NCBI RefSeq assembly: GCF_041146795.1
Contig: NC_135168.1
Coordinates: 38,208,370-38,272,369 of the forward strand
DNA length: 64,000 nt
Origin: Maylandia zebra
Taxonomy: Eukaryota; Chordata; Actinopteri; Cichliformes; Cichlidae
Direction of reading: 5' to 3'
The notes beneath the pieces are model-generated. The model did no database searches and had not been told where the DNA came from. It was given only the letters and a program-made list of their open reading frames with translations. The position numbers and the translations under genes are program-made. Each line of letters starts with the position of its first letter. The stretch's first letter is position 1. This document shows, in pieces, positions 10,401 to 27,241 of this stretch.

Positions 10401-11560
10401 GTCAATCCGATGTATTTAATTTCTTTTTCTGTTAGTGAATCATCAAGGGGATGATCCAACAGTGGATCAAAAGAACAAGCAGGGGAACGGGAAAAAAGCA
10501 GATTAATGCGACAGAACAAAGGAGCAGTCTCTCCAAGACGATCACAACTCCTCTTTCTCTATCCTCCACTTCTTCTCTGCTTGTTCTCATCTTTCTATAC
10601 TTTCTATATTTTCTGTGTTTCCTTCCCTCACAACTTTTATAAATGCTGTGAAGACAAACAAAACCTGAGAGCATCCGCAGAAGTTTATCGCATCATAAGA
10701 GAGTGCTTGACACTGGATATTTCTGGGCCTTGTGGCATCTCCAAAATCCCCTTGAGTGGCAAAATGTGGAGCATCTGATTCATCTTTATGCGCTTCATCT
10801 GTGCAGCTTCCCGTGAGGCTGCGAGCAGACCACTTGTTTAGTCTGAGCGGCCCTGGCTGGCCGAAACTTGAACGCGTTTGTGAAAAACCTACAGATCTGA
10901 GTGGTGGACGTCCAGCGAGCGTGTCCCTTTTTATTTTGAATCACCGGGTTTGTTCATACAATGTTTTCATTTAATGTAATGCCTTAATCTGGACGGTTAT
11001 ATACTACTATAGCCATAGCATAGTTCCCCTCGAGTGACCATGGTTTGTGGCGTTGTCTGAAGTGTTTTCATGCAGTACTGTTGTTGGCTCAGAGCTGCGT
11101 CTTCTGTCTTTGTGTCAGTGAGACTACAGCAGTATGGGGCCATATCTCAAAAGTGTCAACAATGTAGTGTGAATATTCAGCTCAGGGGGGATTTGGATCT
11201 CAACACTTTGTCTGTGTCTGTGCGCGTTAGTGTGTAGGAAAGGTGGATGAGGGTTTTGCCAGGTCAGGCTTGAATGGCACTTCAAAAGACAAAAGGGCTG
11301 CTGAGATGGTGCAATGGTGTCCAGTTAAAACAAATATGAGAGGCCCCAGTGGTGCCATTATTAATCCCATTTTACATTTCACTGCATCCCCTTGTTCCAG
11401 CCCTCCATAACACTCTTTCTTTTTTCCTTCTCACTTTCTCTCCTTCTCTCTGTCACCTTTTCTGTGATTCGGCCCGAACTGCTGCAACTCCTACTCAGTT
11501 CACCATAAATCCTCTTCATACGTGCCTGTCTTCTCCAGATGGCAGGTAGGGAGAGAGTAT

Positions 11561-11562
<2 letters not shown>
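7443..11562. other. Intergenic with polypurine tracts and a CpG-rich patch
   Basis: No protein-coding exon can be supported. Notable content: a purine-rich GA/GAA tract at about 8795-8890, a CpG-rich stretch at about 8890-9060, a purine-rich tract at about 10185-10400, and an exon-like segment at about 9461-9522 (pyrimidine tract plus AG before, GTGAGG after) without a recognisable product. Open frames over the purine tracts encode only Arg/Glu/Lys/Gly runs. Confidence 0.5.

Positions 11563-11635
<73 letters not shown>
11563..11635. repeat. (TG)n microsatellite, about 36 units
   Basis: Uninterrupted GT/TG run. Confidence 0.97.
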
Positions 11636-11637
<2 letters not shown>

Positions 11638-13552
11638 AGCCTGGTCTAATTCCACACTGTACCCAACCCCCTGACTTTCTCTCCCCGTGATAAACTAGAA
11701 TAAACTGAAGTCTGAAAAAGTCAAGCGGTGTCCAGCCAAGCTCACGGATGGTTGACAGTCAATATTGACCCTGGGCTCAGTGTCTCTCTGTGCACGCTCC
11801 CCACCCCTCCATGTCACCTTGACTTGCTCACACACAGATAGGACCAAGTTGCCGGCAGAGGCTTGACACAGCTGCTGACCCTTGTCTGGGTATTTTCTCA
11901 TCCTCCTGCTGGTTAAGAACAGCCTAAGGGAGGGTGTGAATCTCTTCCCGGGTCTGCGAGACAGCACTGAGTGATGTATGGGAGCGAGATATTGTCACTG
12001 ATGCTTAAGTTTGAAGGTGCATCGTTAACCGCTCTTTGCCAAACAGCTACAACAAACCCTCATGCCTGTGTACCGTATTAAAACCCAGCTTCGCTTCTGA
12101 GAGTTTGCGTGTCTGGAAAGAACCAGAGAGAAAGTAGAAAAGTATTGCATGTGCATGCTCTGATGTATCAGTGTGCCGCTCTGTACTTGCCTTTGTGTGT
12201 CTGTCATCACAAACACCTAACATTGAAGGAGACAGGCTGCCTCCTGACAGTTATTTGCTAGTTTTGGTCTCTCTGTGCTCCGACTAACTTTCTGTCTCTC
12301 TTCCTTTCCCCAAATTACCCCTGGAGGACCGAGCGAGGGTAAGCACAACCACTGAGAAAAGGCTCACGTCACACCGCTTGTTACTGTGAGAAGCCTCCCT
12401 CTCTGTCTGTTTTCTCTTTTGTTTATCTGCGGCTCGTATGATTCCCTATTTGTCAGCCATCTGGGTTCTATAGAGACTGCATGCATGCTTTTTTTTACGC
12501 CGCACACAAAGCCAAGTGAGCAGCAGCGGCAGGCGTTACGTCGCTGGATGAACGAGGTCTACATTCAGGGAAGGTTTTGTCGCAGCTGGGTCAGCTGCTC
12601 CGTCAGTGAATTACAGAGAAAATTATAACGTTCCTCTGAAGGTTGTGAAGGGAAGACTACATGTGTGAGCGTGGGAGTTAGATATTACATAAAATGTAAG
12701 TTCCATCAATTATCCAGGTCACCGGCTGAGGTGAGATGCCACCAGCTTGAGCATCAAGGTTTCAGCTGCACTGTGTAGGCCTCAAGCAAACTGACACAAG
12801 TGATTTATTCATGAAACCCTATCACCAACTCCTTTACTCCCCTCTGAATATGAGCTACCTCTCTGTGATGAAGAATTTCTGACTTGCCTGATTATAATAT
12901 ATCTGAGACTAGTCGGTCATATGATACCTAGATAAGTGGATTCATAGATCCCAAACACTTCACCAAGTAAAATGTGCCTGTAAATGCTAATGCTAATCAA
13001 TGTTGAAAATGAGAAATGGAATGTTTAAGATGAGCATAGTCCAGCAATGAGTTACATTTGATCTAAAAAATGCACAGTAGTATGTAAGGTGTGTTAGAAT
13101 AGCACGGTGCAGTGCATAACTACTCAGTACAAATGAGTGTGGATGAGGGATGCTAGCAACATGCTACGGTGCAATCACTTCTAATATGTGTCTTGAGAAA
13201 ACACACTGCATGTTTTAGAGTAGCTGATTAGTCTAAATTAAATAGCTGAATAATCAGTTAGGAAACTAGTCACTAAAACAGCCCTACCTTCTTCCACCTG
13301 TGGGACTGGATGACAATTGTTGCCACAGCAGACATCCGAACAGTAGGATTCAAGAGCCTGAAAGGAGTAAGTGCAGTTCTTTCACTCTTTATAAACTTTC
13401 AGAAAGCAAATAGTTGGAAATACTTGTGCTTTTCATCTTTGTTGGCTGATTACTATTTATTAAGGAGACTGAACCCGAAGTACAAAAACACAGTGCTATG
13501 TTTTATAGAAAAGGGGACCCTTACTGTTTTAAATCTTTACACTGATATTCCT
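11636..13552. other. Intergenic, no gene recognised
   Basis: Unique-looking sequence with no supported exon, repeat family or RNA gene. Confidence 0.55.

Positions 13553-13630
<78 letters not shown>
13553..13630. repeat. (GATA)n microsatellite, about 19 units
   Basis: Uninterrupted TAGA/GATA array. Confidence 0.97.
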
Positions 13631-13663
13631 CTATGCTTGGCTACCAGCAGCAACTCCAGGTGT

Positions 13664-13727
13664 AAAAAGCATCTGTGATTAAGGTGTGTGTTCATGCATG
13701 CCTTACACCTTAATCACAGACGTTTTT
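13664..13727. other. Strong 64-nt hairpin
   Basis: The left arm 13664-13687 pairs with the right arm 13705-13727. Fifteen consecutive pairs (CTGTGATTAAGGTGT with its complement) lie next to a 17-nt loop, and the stem continues through one bulged region into an A5/T5 base. Its size would suit a short microRNA-like precursor or the remnant of a tiny MITE. I do not recognise it as a known microRNA. Confidence 0.7.
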
Positions 13728-19029
<5,302 letters not shown>

Positions 19030-19486
19030 AACAGTTTTGAGTGAATTCTGATCAAACTGTGTAGGGGTGTAGGGTCTGGACATGTTAACAATCCATTACA
19101 GTTTTTTTTTATTGGTTTGGTACTATTTTCATAACTAAAGTGTGCATTTTGAAATCTCTCAGTACAAAACTCACATTTGATCACATTTGTAACACCACTA
19201 GTCATTCTTTAAAATCTGATGTCATGATTTCATTGTATTTGCACATATTTTCATTCCACTTAATCATTGTTGCAGAACATATGATCATTGTGATATATTT
19301 TGAGAACATTTGCTTTAATCACCCAAACAAAACAGTAAGATCTTTTTTCAACTTAGTACTTTTACCAATCATTCCATTCAGGAGCAAATAATACAAGGTA
19401 AGCGTTTCAAATTGTCCTTGGCGATGAATGAGTGTAACTGAACTGTAAAACTTTACACAGCAAATATTACACTTATGTTCAGACAT

Positions 19487-19603
<117 letters not shown>

Positions 19604-19666
19604 GAGAAAAAAAACATGTCATTTACCTAAGCAAAATATATTTTTATTTTTATCACTTTTATACAA

Positions 19667-20330
19667 TTAATCAAGCCGGTCATTAACATTGGGCCATAAG
19701 TTTTCATCAACATCACAGTGGATGTCTTCGTTGTTTAGGCACCGTGGGAAAAATCTCCTGGCATGACGAATCCAGGCTTGACATTGCTCAGCAGTTATAT
19801 CACCACAGGCTTCACACATGGCTTGAAGAAGGGAGACATGCTCATGGGGATGGCGATCATACACCTTCCACCTCCATGTAGAAATGGATTTCTCAATTGG
19901 GTTGAGGAAAGGGGAATATGGTGTGTTTGAAACCATTCCTGAACCAGCTGTGCATGGTGGAAGCTGACATTGTCCCACACAACAACATAGACGATGCCTT
20001 CTCCCTGACAGGCCTGCTCCAGTTCATTTAAAAAAAACTATCAGGTGTTCAGTGTTGTATGACCCTAGAACTGGTCTACAGCCTACCACACCATCTTCAG
20101 ATATAGCTGCACACATTGAGATGTTCCCCCCACGTTGTCCAGGGACGTGGATGGTAGCCCAATAAGGTTACGTCCTCTGGGTCTAGTTTTTGCCAGATTG
20201 AAACTGGCCTCATCAACAAAAATATACTTGTGATGATTCACAGCAACGTCCAGCTCCATCACCCTCTGTTACAGTAATTGCATGCCAGTTTGGTGTTGTA
20301 CCTGAATATATTCTGAACGCAGTTGTTTCA
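19667..20330 (-). pseudogene. Broken DDE transposase of the Tc1/mariner superfamily
   Basis: Minus-strand frames contain three separated catalytic regions in the right order: a VDEASFNLAKTR segment near 20200, VVWDNVSFHHAQLVQEW near 19930-19985 and SPFLNPIEKS near 19890-19905. The C-terminal part, with CEACGDITAEQCQAWIRHA, runs to about 19667. The parts sit in different frames, with a shift between the second and third motifs and further breaks upstream, so no active enzyme is expected. The WDN and NPIE contexts are typical of cut-and-paste DDE transposases of this superfamily. Confidence 0.75.
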
Positions 20331-22094
20331 CCTGGACATTGTTCTTCTCAAAAGGAACTTACAAATGACCAGACAACAATCAGTCAAGTTGAAAATCCAT
20401 GGACATAATGAATGATTCATTGATTAAACATTAAGATCGGTTGAATTAAATGACAGAAAAATGTATTAAACTGAATAATAAGGGATGCAAATCAAAAATT
20501 TTATAGTGATAACATTATGAAAGGCAGTAACTGTGAACGAAACATTTATTTAGATGAAACACTTATTTTGTGTAGTGAAAATGATATTTTGTCATTATGT
20601 GTATTGTACTAACACAATTGAAAATATGCTGAAATGTTTGAAAAAGGTGCACTTTTGATGATCTGTTGTGATATAAGTACTAAGAGTTTTGAAAATGTAC
20701 CAATTGCTTGTGAAAACTGCGCCAAACCAATTAAAAAAAACTGTAAAATTTCGCTTACATCCTCCAAAGGCTTCAAGGTCAACTTCATGATATTTTGGTG
20801 GAAAACTGACAAGAAAGTTTTCTAGCTTAGGAACTATGATTCTTGGTGCGGTGTGTATTGTCAACATATAGAAAGGACTGTATAAAGATTTACTATATCA
20901 TGACCTCTGACCTCTCCTTTAAGGTCATTAGATTGATGTGAAGGTCAAACTGACAATAATGCTATATAGATCTGTTTATGTCTCTTGTTGTCATTGACTG
21001 GATTGACAGCATATAGGCATACAGTAAATCTTACATATTTTTAAATGTCATGCTAATTTAGACCTCTGGCGTCTTCTTCAAGGATAAATAAAATCTTTCC
21101 TAGAAATGCCTTTTATCTTTAAAACTATGATTAATTATGATTATGATTTGTTTGGGTTGGTAACATTTAATAAATTATGTTAGCATAAGAGCATCCCAAG
21201 TATCCCATTATAATTTTATCCAAATATCATGGCACATTTAAACTCTGACTTGACATCTGCCTTTCTCTTAAGTTGGCATTTCTAGTTGTTATATCTTTAA
21301 ATAAAATACTGCAGAGTCAGATAGAAATATACTGTAATATAATATAATTAAGCACAAGTTATTTACGTTCAGTTATTTACAAATCAATACATATTGTCCA
21401 TTACCTACTCTAGCATAATGTTTATATATAAAATACAATACTATTCCCTTAAAAGTATATATTACAGAAAGAGTGTGCTGTCTTGGTGGAGGTTTGCATT
21501 CTCCGAGTGGCGACAGGAAGAAACCTGCAGCAGAACCAGGATCAGGATCAATCAAGATAAAATATATTTTTATTGAAAGTTTGACTTTGTTTGATCTTCA
21601 AAACGAGGTCAGAGATTCAAAGTAACATGGTATTTAGAATGCCTATATATCATTTCCTATATTCAATATGTTTTCAGTATAAACAAGGGCAGGAAGAAAC
21701 ATAAATAGCTCTATACAGAATTATTATCAATTTGACCTTCACATCAGTCTATTGACCTGAGAATTATTTTTTCAATCTTTTTAAGCCACTTTCTATATGT
21801 TGACAACACAGATTGCACTTATAAGCATTGTAGATTTTAATTTATTAGGCTGTTCGTAAATTTTCAATCAAGAAATCGTCAAATTGACATTTACAAACTT
21901 GGTGGATATAAGTGAAATTTTAAAGGATTGCTAACATGACTCCTCTCTACACCCCTACAAAGTTTTATCAGAAATCTATTTAAAGCTTTTACCATCCAGC
22001 ACAACACTGTAATGAAAGTCCTAAAATCCGGTGCAATCCGAAACAACAATACCTTTGTATTCGTCACACATATGAACAATATCTGGAAGAATGT

Positions 22095-22535
22095 GGTTTT
22101 TGTGTGTGAATGCATGTGTGTGCGAATGTTATTTTCATGCTGGTCTGTCAACTTGTAAAATGATTCTGTTTGTTGCAAAACAATTAAAATATGTGACCTA
22201 AATGTCAAAGGAGGCCCTTGGGTCTAACAACGCATCAGTTTTAACTGATTTGCCTCCCATCCGTGCGAGGAATGTTTTTGAGACATGCCTCACCTCAATT
22301 GTCAGGTAAGGCTTCATCAAATTACAATCATGTCTGGCATTTTTCATTCATTAAAAGAAGTGTGACCTGTCCAGGTTGGATCTTGCCTCTTGCCCTTTAA
22401 CAGCCGAGATAGGCTTCAGCTCAGTTTACCAATGAGTCTCAAAAAGTCATATTGAAAATGGAAAAGGATTATCAAATATTACCAACACACTATTACTGGT
22501 TTTGGTAGCACGTGTGCATTTGTTTCTTTTGATCT
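22095..22535 (+). repeat. Interspersed fish repeat, left copy of an inverted pair
   Basis: The segment matches, in inverse orientation, about 26565-27075. Shared anchors include CAATTAAAATATGT, CAGTTTTAACTGATTTGCCT, CCTCTTGCCCTTT and AGTCATATT. The block near 22370-22425 (CTGTCCAGGTTGGATCTTGC and on) resembles the widespread teleost repeat that also left a copy at 54.4 kb. Confidence 0.65.
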
Positions 22536-23511
22536 GCAGTTGCAGAGGTGGCAAAAGTACAGTACAGCACTACAGATACTACTGTTAAAAAATATTATTA
22601 CCTATTCTATTACCTATTTTTGTTCAAAGCTAACTGAACCTTGTTCCATATTAATGTAATAGTAAAATAATAATAGCTTCTAATAAAAGCACTCATCTTG
22701 AATCACTTAAGTAGAAATTTAGCAGATGGTGGAACCCTAAAACTGACTGCAGTGGCTCAGGATGGGGAGAAGAACCGCAGTTTCTATTGTGGGCTCTAGT
22801 AGATTTTCTTAAACTACAGGCTGGCCGTTCCATCCTCTACACTGTCAGTACACTGTTTATGCTTTCTTTATACTAAACATTATTAAGTGGGAATTCAGCA
22901 AATGAATCTAAGCTTCAGATTCATTTTTGCTATACTCAATATAAGCTAACTCTGACCATGAGCACCACAGCCACTGTGCACCAGTCACACATAATGATTC
23001 ATTTTAAATAAAGCTTTCAATTTCCAGTTTATCAATGAGTAGTCCTTGCCTTTAAATCTAATCTCTCTTCTTCCTTTACTTGTACTTCCTGTCCTGTCTG
23101 TCTTATCTTTCTCCATCTCTGGCTGAATTTAGCTCTCTTTCTTTTCTCTTCCTTCGAAATACAGCAGCTGGAGCTTTAGCTAGCAACACACTGTGTGACA
23201 AACACAAACAGTTTGTCTGTTTGCTGATGTTTGTTGAGCTGATAGAAACATTGCAATTGAAATTACCTGCTGCTTTAAAAGTTACTTCCTTTCTGCTCCT
23301 CTCTCCCTCGTTCCTCGCCTGTAGCGCTAGCTAGATACTGAAATACCATAATCACAACTTATGGACTCTACACTCGTGCCGGTCCACTTTAACCCCTGAC
23401 TATGGTGCACAGGTTTGCCTCTTTCATCTCTTTTTATGCAGCATACATTCGTGATTAATAGACAAATAGGATTGCCTTCTATGTTTTACTGTTTAGAGTC
23501 AAATCAGTTTG
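22536..23511. other. Non-coding, possible hAT-type repeat end at its left
   Basis: At about 22544 the string CAGAGGTGGCAAAAGTAC resembles the end of a common fish hAT-type repeat. The remainder has no recognised gene. Confidence 0.35.
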
Positions 23512-25057
23512 TGTCACGATCCGTGGGAGTGTCTGGGAATTTTCCTGTCTGAGTGGCTTTGGTTCCTTTTTGACAAAAGGGTTATGACATGGGGGATAGA
23601 GAGCTTTTGGTGGTGAAATTAGCCCTGGAGGAATGGCACCACTGGCTGGAGGGAGCCTAGCACCACTTTATCATTTGGGCCGATCACAAAAATTTAACTA
23701 ACCTCAAATCTGCCAAAAGACTCAACTCATGTCAAGCCCAGTGGTCTCTGTTCTTTGCTTGTTTTAACTTTTTCCCCCTCCTACCATCCAGACTCCAGGA
23801 ACATCAAGCCGAAAGCACACTCCCATCAGTAATCCTTTGACTCCAAACTGCAGGAATCCTTCCTTCCACCTGCAGGGTGGTCTCCCTCTCCTGAGAAATT
23901 AAGGAAACCATCCACCAGGCTCTCCAGAATGAACGTGATCCTGATACTGGCCAACCCGACTGGCGGTTTGTACCCTCTGCCAGTTGATCAGTCATCATTC
24001 ACTGAGCTCACACAACAAGGTTTGCTTGCCACTCGAATATGAGTAGAACAACAACATTATTTAGATGTCATTTTTGGTGGGATTCCTTGGATAGAGATGT
24101 AAGGCATTATGTGGCAACCTGTTCCATGTGTGCCTGTGGTAAGACCTCCTCTCAGCACCCATCAGGTTCGCTCCAACCATTAGCCACAAAAAACCGGCCC
24201 TGCTCCCATATAGCACTAGACTTCGCTACAATTGAACGGACAGACGGAAAGGTTAAATCAGGAGCTAGAGTCAGCTCTCTGTTGTATAGCATCCTAGAAT
24301 CCTGCCACTTGGTCCAACAAGCTATCATGGATCGAATATGCTCATAACTCACTCACCTCCTCCACCACAGATGCCTCCTCCTTCTAGGTCTCCTTCAGTT
24401 ATCAGCCACTTTTGTTCCCCGAGAATGAGACGGAATTTCCCATCTGTCCGATCAGTGCAGCATCACCTACAGCACTGTCAGCACGTCTGGATCAGAGCGC
24501 GAGAGGCCCTCCTCCGGACTGTGGAACGCCAGCGGGACGACTCAGACTGACAAATCAACGTGGGCAAAAGGTATGGCTGTCTGCTAAAGACATTTTCCTG
24601 TGGACACCCTCTCCCAAACTGGTGCCCCGTTTCATAGGACCATAAGAAATCGAGACCATCACCAGCCCCTCTGCAGTAAGACTCAAACTTCCAGCATCCT
24701 GTCACAACCACTCTCCATGTCTCTCAAATCAAGCCTGTCCACCCTTTGCCGCTGTTCCTGCCAATCCCTGGTCCCGCTTGCTTCCCTCCTACCCTTCATG
24801 CTCCACCTGGACATTTCTGGAAATTCAGGAAACAGACAGATTCTCAGTGCTTGCCCCCTGCTCAGGACAGTCCCGCGGTACCCTGTCCGAAGTATCTCAT
24901 TCTCGGCCTACAAGTAAGCAAACTCCCTTCCGCCAATACTCACCTCTACATTTGATCAACTACCCACCGTCTTTGTAAATAAAGTCTTGCTGGGAATTGA
25001 GTCTATGCTGAGTCTCCCTTTGTGTCCACGTCTTGCTCGAACCTCAGGTTTGTGACA
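23512..25057 (+). mobile_element. Ty3/gypsy LTR retrotransposon, internally deleted and degenerate
   Basis: The element starts TGTCAC and ends GTGACA, flanked by the 5-bp target duplication GTTTG (23507-23511 and 25058-25062). A 3' LTR is proposed at 24700-25057 (starts TGTCAC, contains AATAAA at 24978-24983, ends CA). The 5' LTR keeps only its first part, running within about 70 bp into RNase H-like sequence, so most of the LTR, gag, protease and reverse transcriptase are missing. Remaining coding traces follow the pol order: RNase H (about 23580-23800), integrase zinc-finger region, then the end of integrase. Confidence 0.75.
23576..24690 (+). pseudogene. Gypsy pol remnant: RNase H and integrase fragments
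   Basis: The frame from about 23580 carries an RNase H-like segment ([37 protein letters not shown]) with an internal stop. The stretch 24039-24347 has the second half of the integrase zinc finger (Cys-x2-Cys in CSMCACGK) and a following IALDF segment that would carry the first catalytic aspartate. Then 24412-24650 carries the end of integrase (QKVWLSAKDI, LVPRFIGPYEI in shifted frames). Stops, frame changes and deletions make it non-functional. Confidence 0.7.
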
Positions 25058-25062
25058 GTTTG

Positions 25063-25290
25063 ATATTTGAAGGCATGCAGTGACGTGACAAAAATAGTAG
25101 AAAGTAGAAAGTACAGATATTTGTTAAAAAATGTAGGGAGTAAAAAGATAGCTCAAACAGTTTTGAATGAGAAAAACTAAATACTCAATTAAAATACAGA
25201 TACCTATAAATTCCACTTAAGTACAGTAATGAAGTATTTGTACGAGGTACAGCTGTTTTAGTACTTTTCTCTCTACTCTCTGTTGACAGG
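25063..25290. repeat. Remnant of a hAT-type fish repeat rich in AAAGTAC
   Basis: Contains repeated AAAGTACAGATA, AAGTACAGTAATGAAGTA and TAGTACTTTTCT motifs, typical of a teleost non-autonomous hAT repeat. No matching target duplication with the possible left end at 22544 was found, so its limits are uncertain. Confidence 0.35.
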
Positions 25291-25309
25291 TTGAGGGTGA
25301 GGGGAGGAA

Positions 25310-25980
25310 AATCATCATTATCCTTTATTTATATAGCACTTTAAAAACACACCTGGTAGACAAATACAAATATAAATATAGTAATAAAATAGCAAAAACC
25401 AGACATAGGAAAAAAGGAAAGTTTTAAGCCTAATCTTAAAAGTAGAGAGGGTGTCTGTCTCTTGAATCCAAACTGGGAGACAGGCCCTAAACCTCTGACT
25501 CCTATTCTACTTTTTAAATACCCTGGGAACCACAAGTAAGCACACAGTCTGAGAGCGATGTGCTCAGTTGGGACAATATGATATAATGATGTCTTTAACC
25601 CTCTCAAGGCAGGCGTTGCAGATTTGCAACAAGTAAAAGCTAACAACCTGATTACACCACATACATATTTTATGAGTTTTTTTTTACTCAGAAGTACCAC
25701 TGCAGGTATTCTTTGGTGCATTAGCAACAAAAACTTAATTTGAGCCTGAGAGGGTTAAGATAAAATGGGGCCTGATTATTCAATATCTTGTGTGATAAGG
25801 GAATGATTTTAAATTCAATTCAGAATTTAGCAGAGAGTCAATGAAGGGATGCAAATATGGGTTAATATGATCTCTATTTCTAGTCCTTATCAGTGCTCTC
25901 ACTGCAGCATTTTGAATCACTTCTCCAGAGCAATTAATTAGCACCTGTCTATTGCCACTTACCAAGCTAAATTAGTTGCA
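25310..25980. repeat. Old dispersed fish repeat (ATATAGCACTTT type)
   Basis: The sequence from TTTATTTATATAGCACTTTA to the GCAGCATTTTGAATCAC block is recognisable as a repeat seen many times in teleost genomes. It is interrupted by the piggyBac-type MITE below, whose insertion left TTAA on both sides. Frames open across it are not genes. Confidence 0.5.
25599..25754. mobile_element. piggyBac-type MITE
   Basis: A 156-bp insertion flanked by TTAA (25595-25598 and 25755-25758), the piggyBac target. Its ends are CCCTCTCAAGGC and GCCTGAGAGGG, inverted repeats differing by one base. It has no coding capacity. It is inserted within an older dispersed repeat, so it is the younger of the two. Confidence 0.75.
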
Positions 25981-26564
25981 CAGTATACTACTAATGATGT
26001 CAACGTACAGACAGATTACTTTAAGCTCAGCTAGAAAAAAAATGCAACTATTTTCTATAATGTTTGGTAATAATGATAGTAATTTGAGTCCTATAACACT
26101 CTTTGATTAGCTGGAGCTGTGCCAGTTCACATTTGTTGCAGATCTTATTTTCAAACATGTTAAAACAGCATTTGTAATAGTTTGTTAACTGAACTCTGCT
26201 CCTTTAAATGTTTTCATGTAACACACTCAATATATTATACAAGCTGTCATTAATATTAGCCTTCATCTCACTCAGCTGCTTGCTTTTAGCCTTCTCTCAT
26301 TCTGCCTCTGCCTCTGCAATCCCCACTCGCTCACAAGTTCTCATGCTGCCTGTGGGGTGACACAGCGGCAGTCTGCACTGGAGAGGTGTCCGTTTTGAAA
26401 CTGAAAACTGACTGTCTGATTTTTTAACACTGAGGGCCCTGAAACACAGTAAGTGTGCAGCTTAGGCTGTTCAGCAGAGAGCAAAATACACAGGACACAT
26501 AAAATAATAAATGTTATTATAATAATAGCAATAATAATAATCTGTTTCAGTGGGACGCATACAA
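25981..26564. other. Non-coding between repeats
   Basis: AT-rich sequence with no recognised gene or bounded element. Confidence 0.45.
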
Positions 26565-27075
26565 AACAAATGCACGTAGTCAACATGCTACCAATCAGGT
26601 GACAATTAGTTGGTCATACTGGCTAAACCATGTCCCTGATCACCAGCTCTGCAAGTTAGCACAACACAACTAATTAGCTTCTGGGTGGTTGTTTTTCTTT
26701 TATAATATGACTTTTTTAGACTCTTTGGTAAACTTTTGTCTACTCTAGCTGTCAAAGGGCAAGAGGTGGGGTCCACCCTGGACAGATCAAATCTGTCGTG
26801 TCTTTTCATATATGGAACATGTAAAATGTGATTGTAATTTCATGAAGCCTTAAATGTCACATAGGGTGTGGTACATCGCAAAAACATTCCTCCACAGGTG
26901 GGAGGCAAATCAGTTAAAACTGGAAAGGGCCGGATGTGCTATTAGACCCGAGGGCCCCCTGTGACATTTTGGTTACATATTTTAATTGTGTTGAAACGAT
27001 ATTGAAATATTGTGAAATATTTTGCAAGCAGACACACCAGCATAAAATGTAAACATGAGCACACACACACACATG
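26565..27075 (-). repeat. Interspersed fish repeat, right copy of an inverted pair
   Basis: Reverse-complement partner of 22095-22535, with the same anchors in the same order, including a short (CA)n at its outer end. Confidence 0.65.
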
Positions 27076-27166
27076 CATATACACACAGAAACACACATTG
27101 CAAGAGGGGAGGGGAAAAAAGGCTAGCATCCAGGCAGCTTGCCGAAGGGCAGCCTGCCAAAAGAGT

Positions 27167-27168
<2 letters not shown>

Positions 27169-27202
<34 letters not shown>

Positions 27203-27241
27203 GACAGACAGAGACAGACAAAGAGAGAGAGAGAGAGAGAA
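27169..27241. repeat. (GA)n purine-rich microsatellite
   Basis: Two GA runs (27169-27198 and 27224-27241) separated by GACAGACA-type sequence. Confidence 0.9.

Noticed and set aside
10101-10519. Frames on both strands of the second purine tract
   Set aside because: Low-complexity Arg/Glu/Gly or Pro/Ser runs from biased DNA, not genes.
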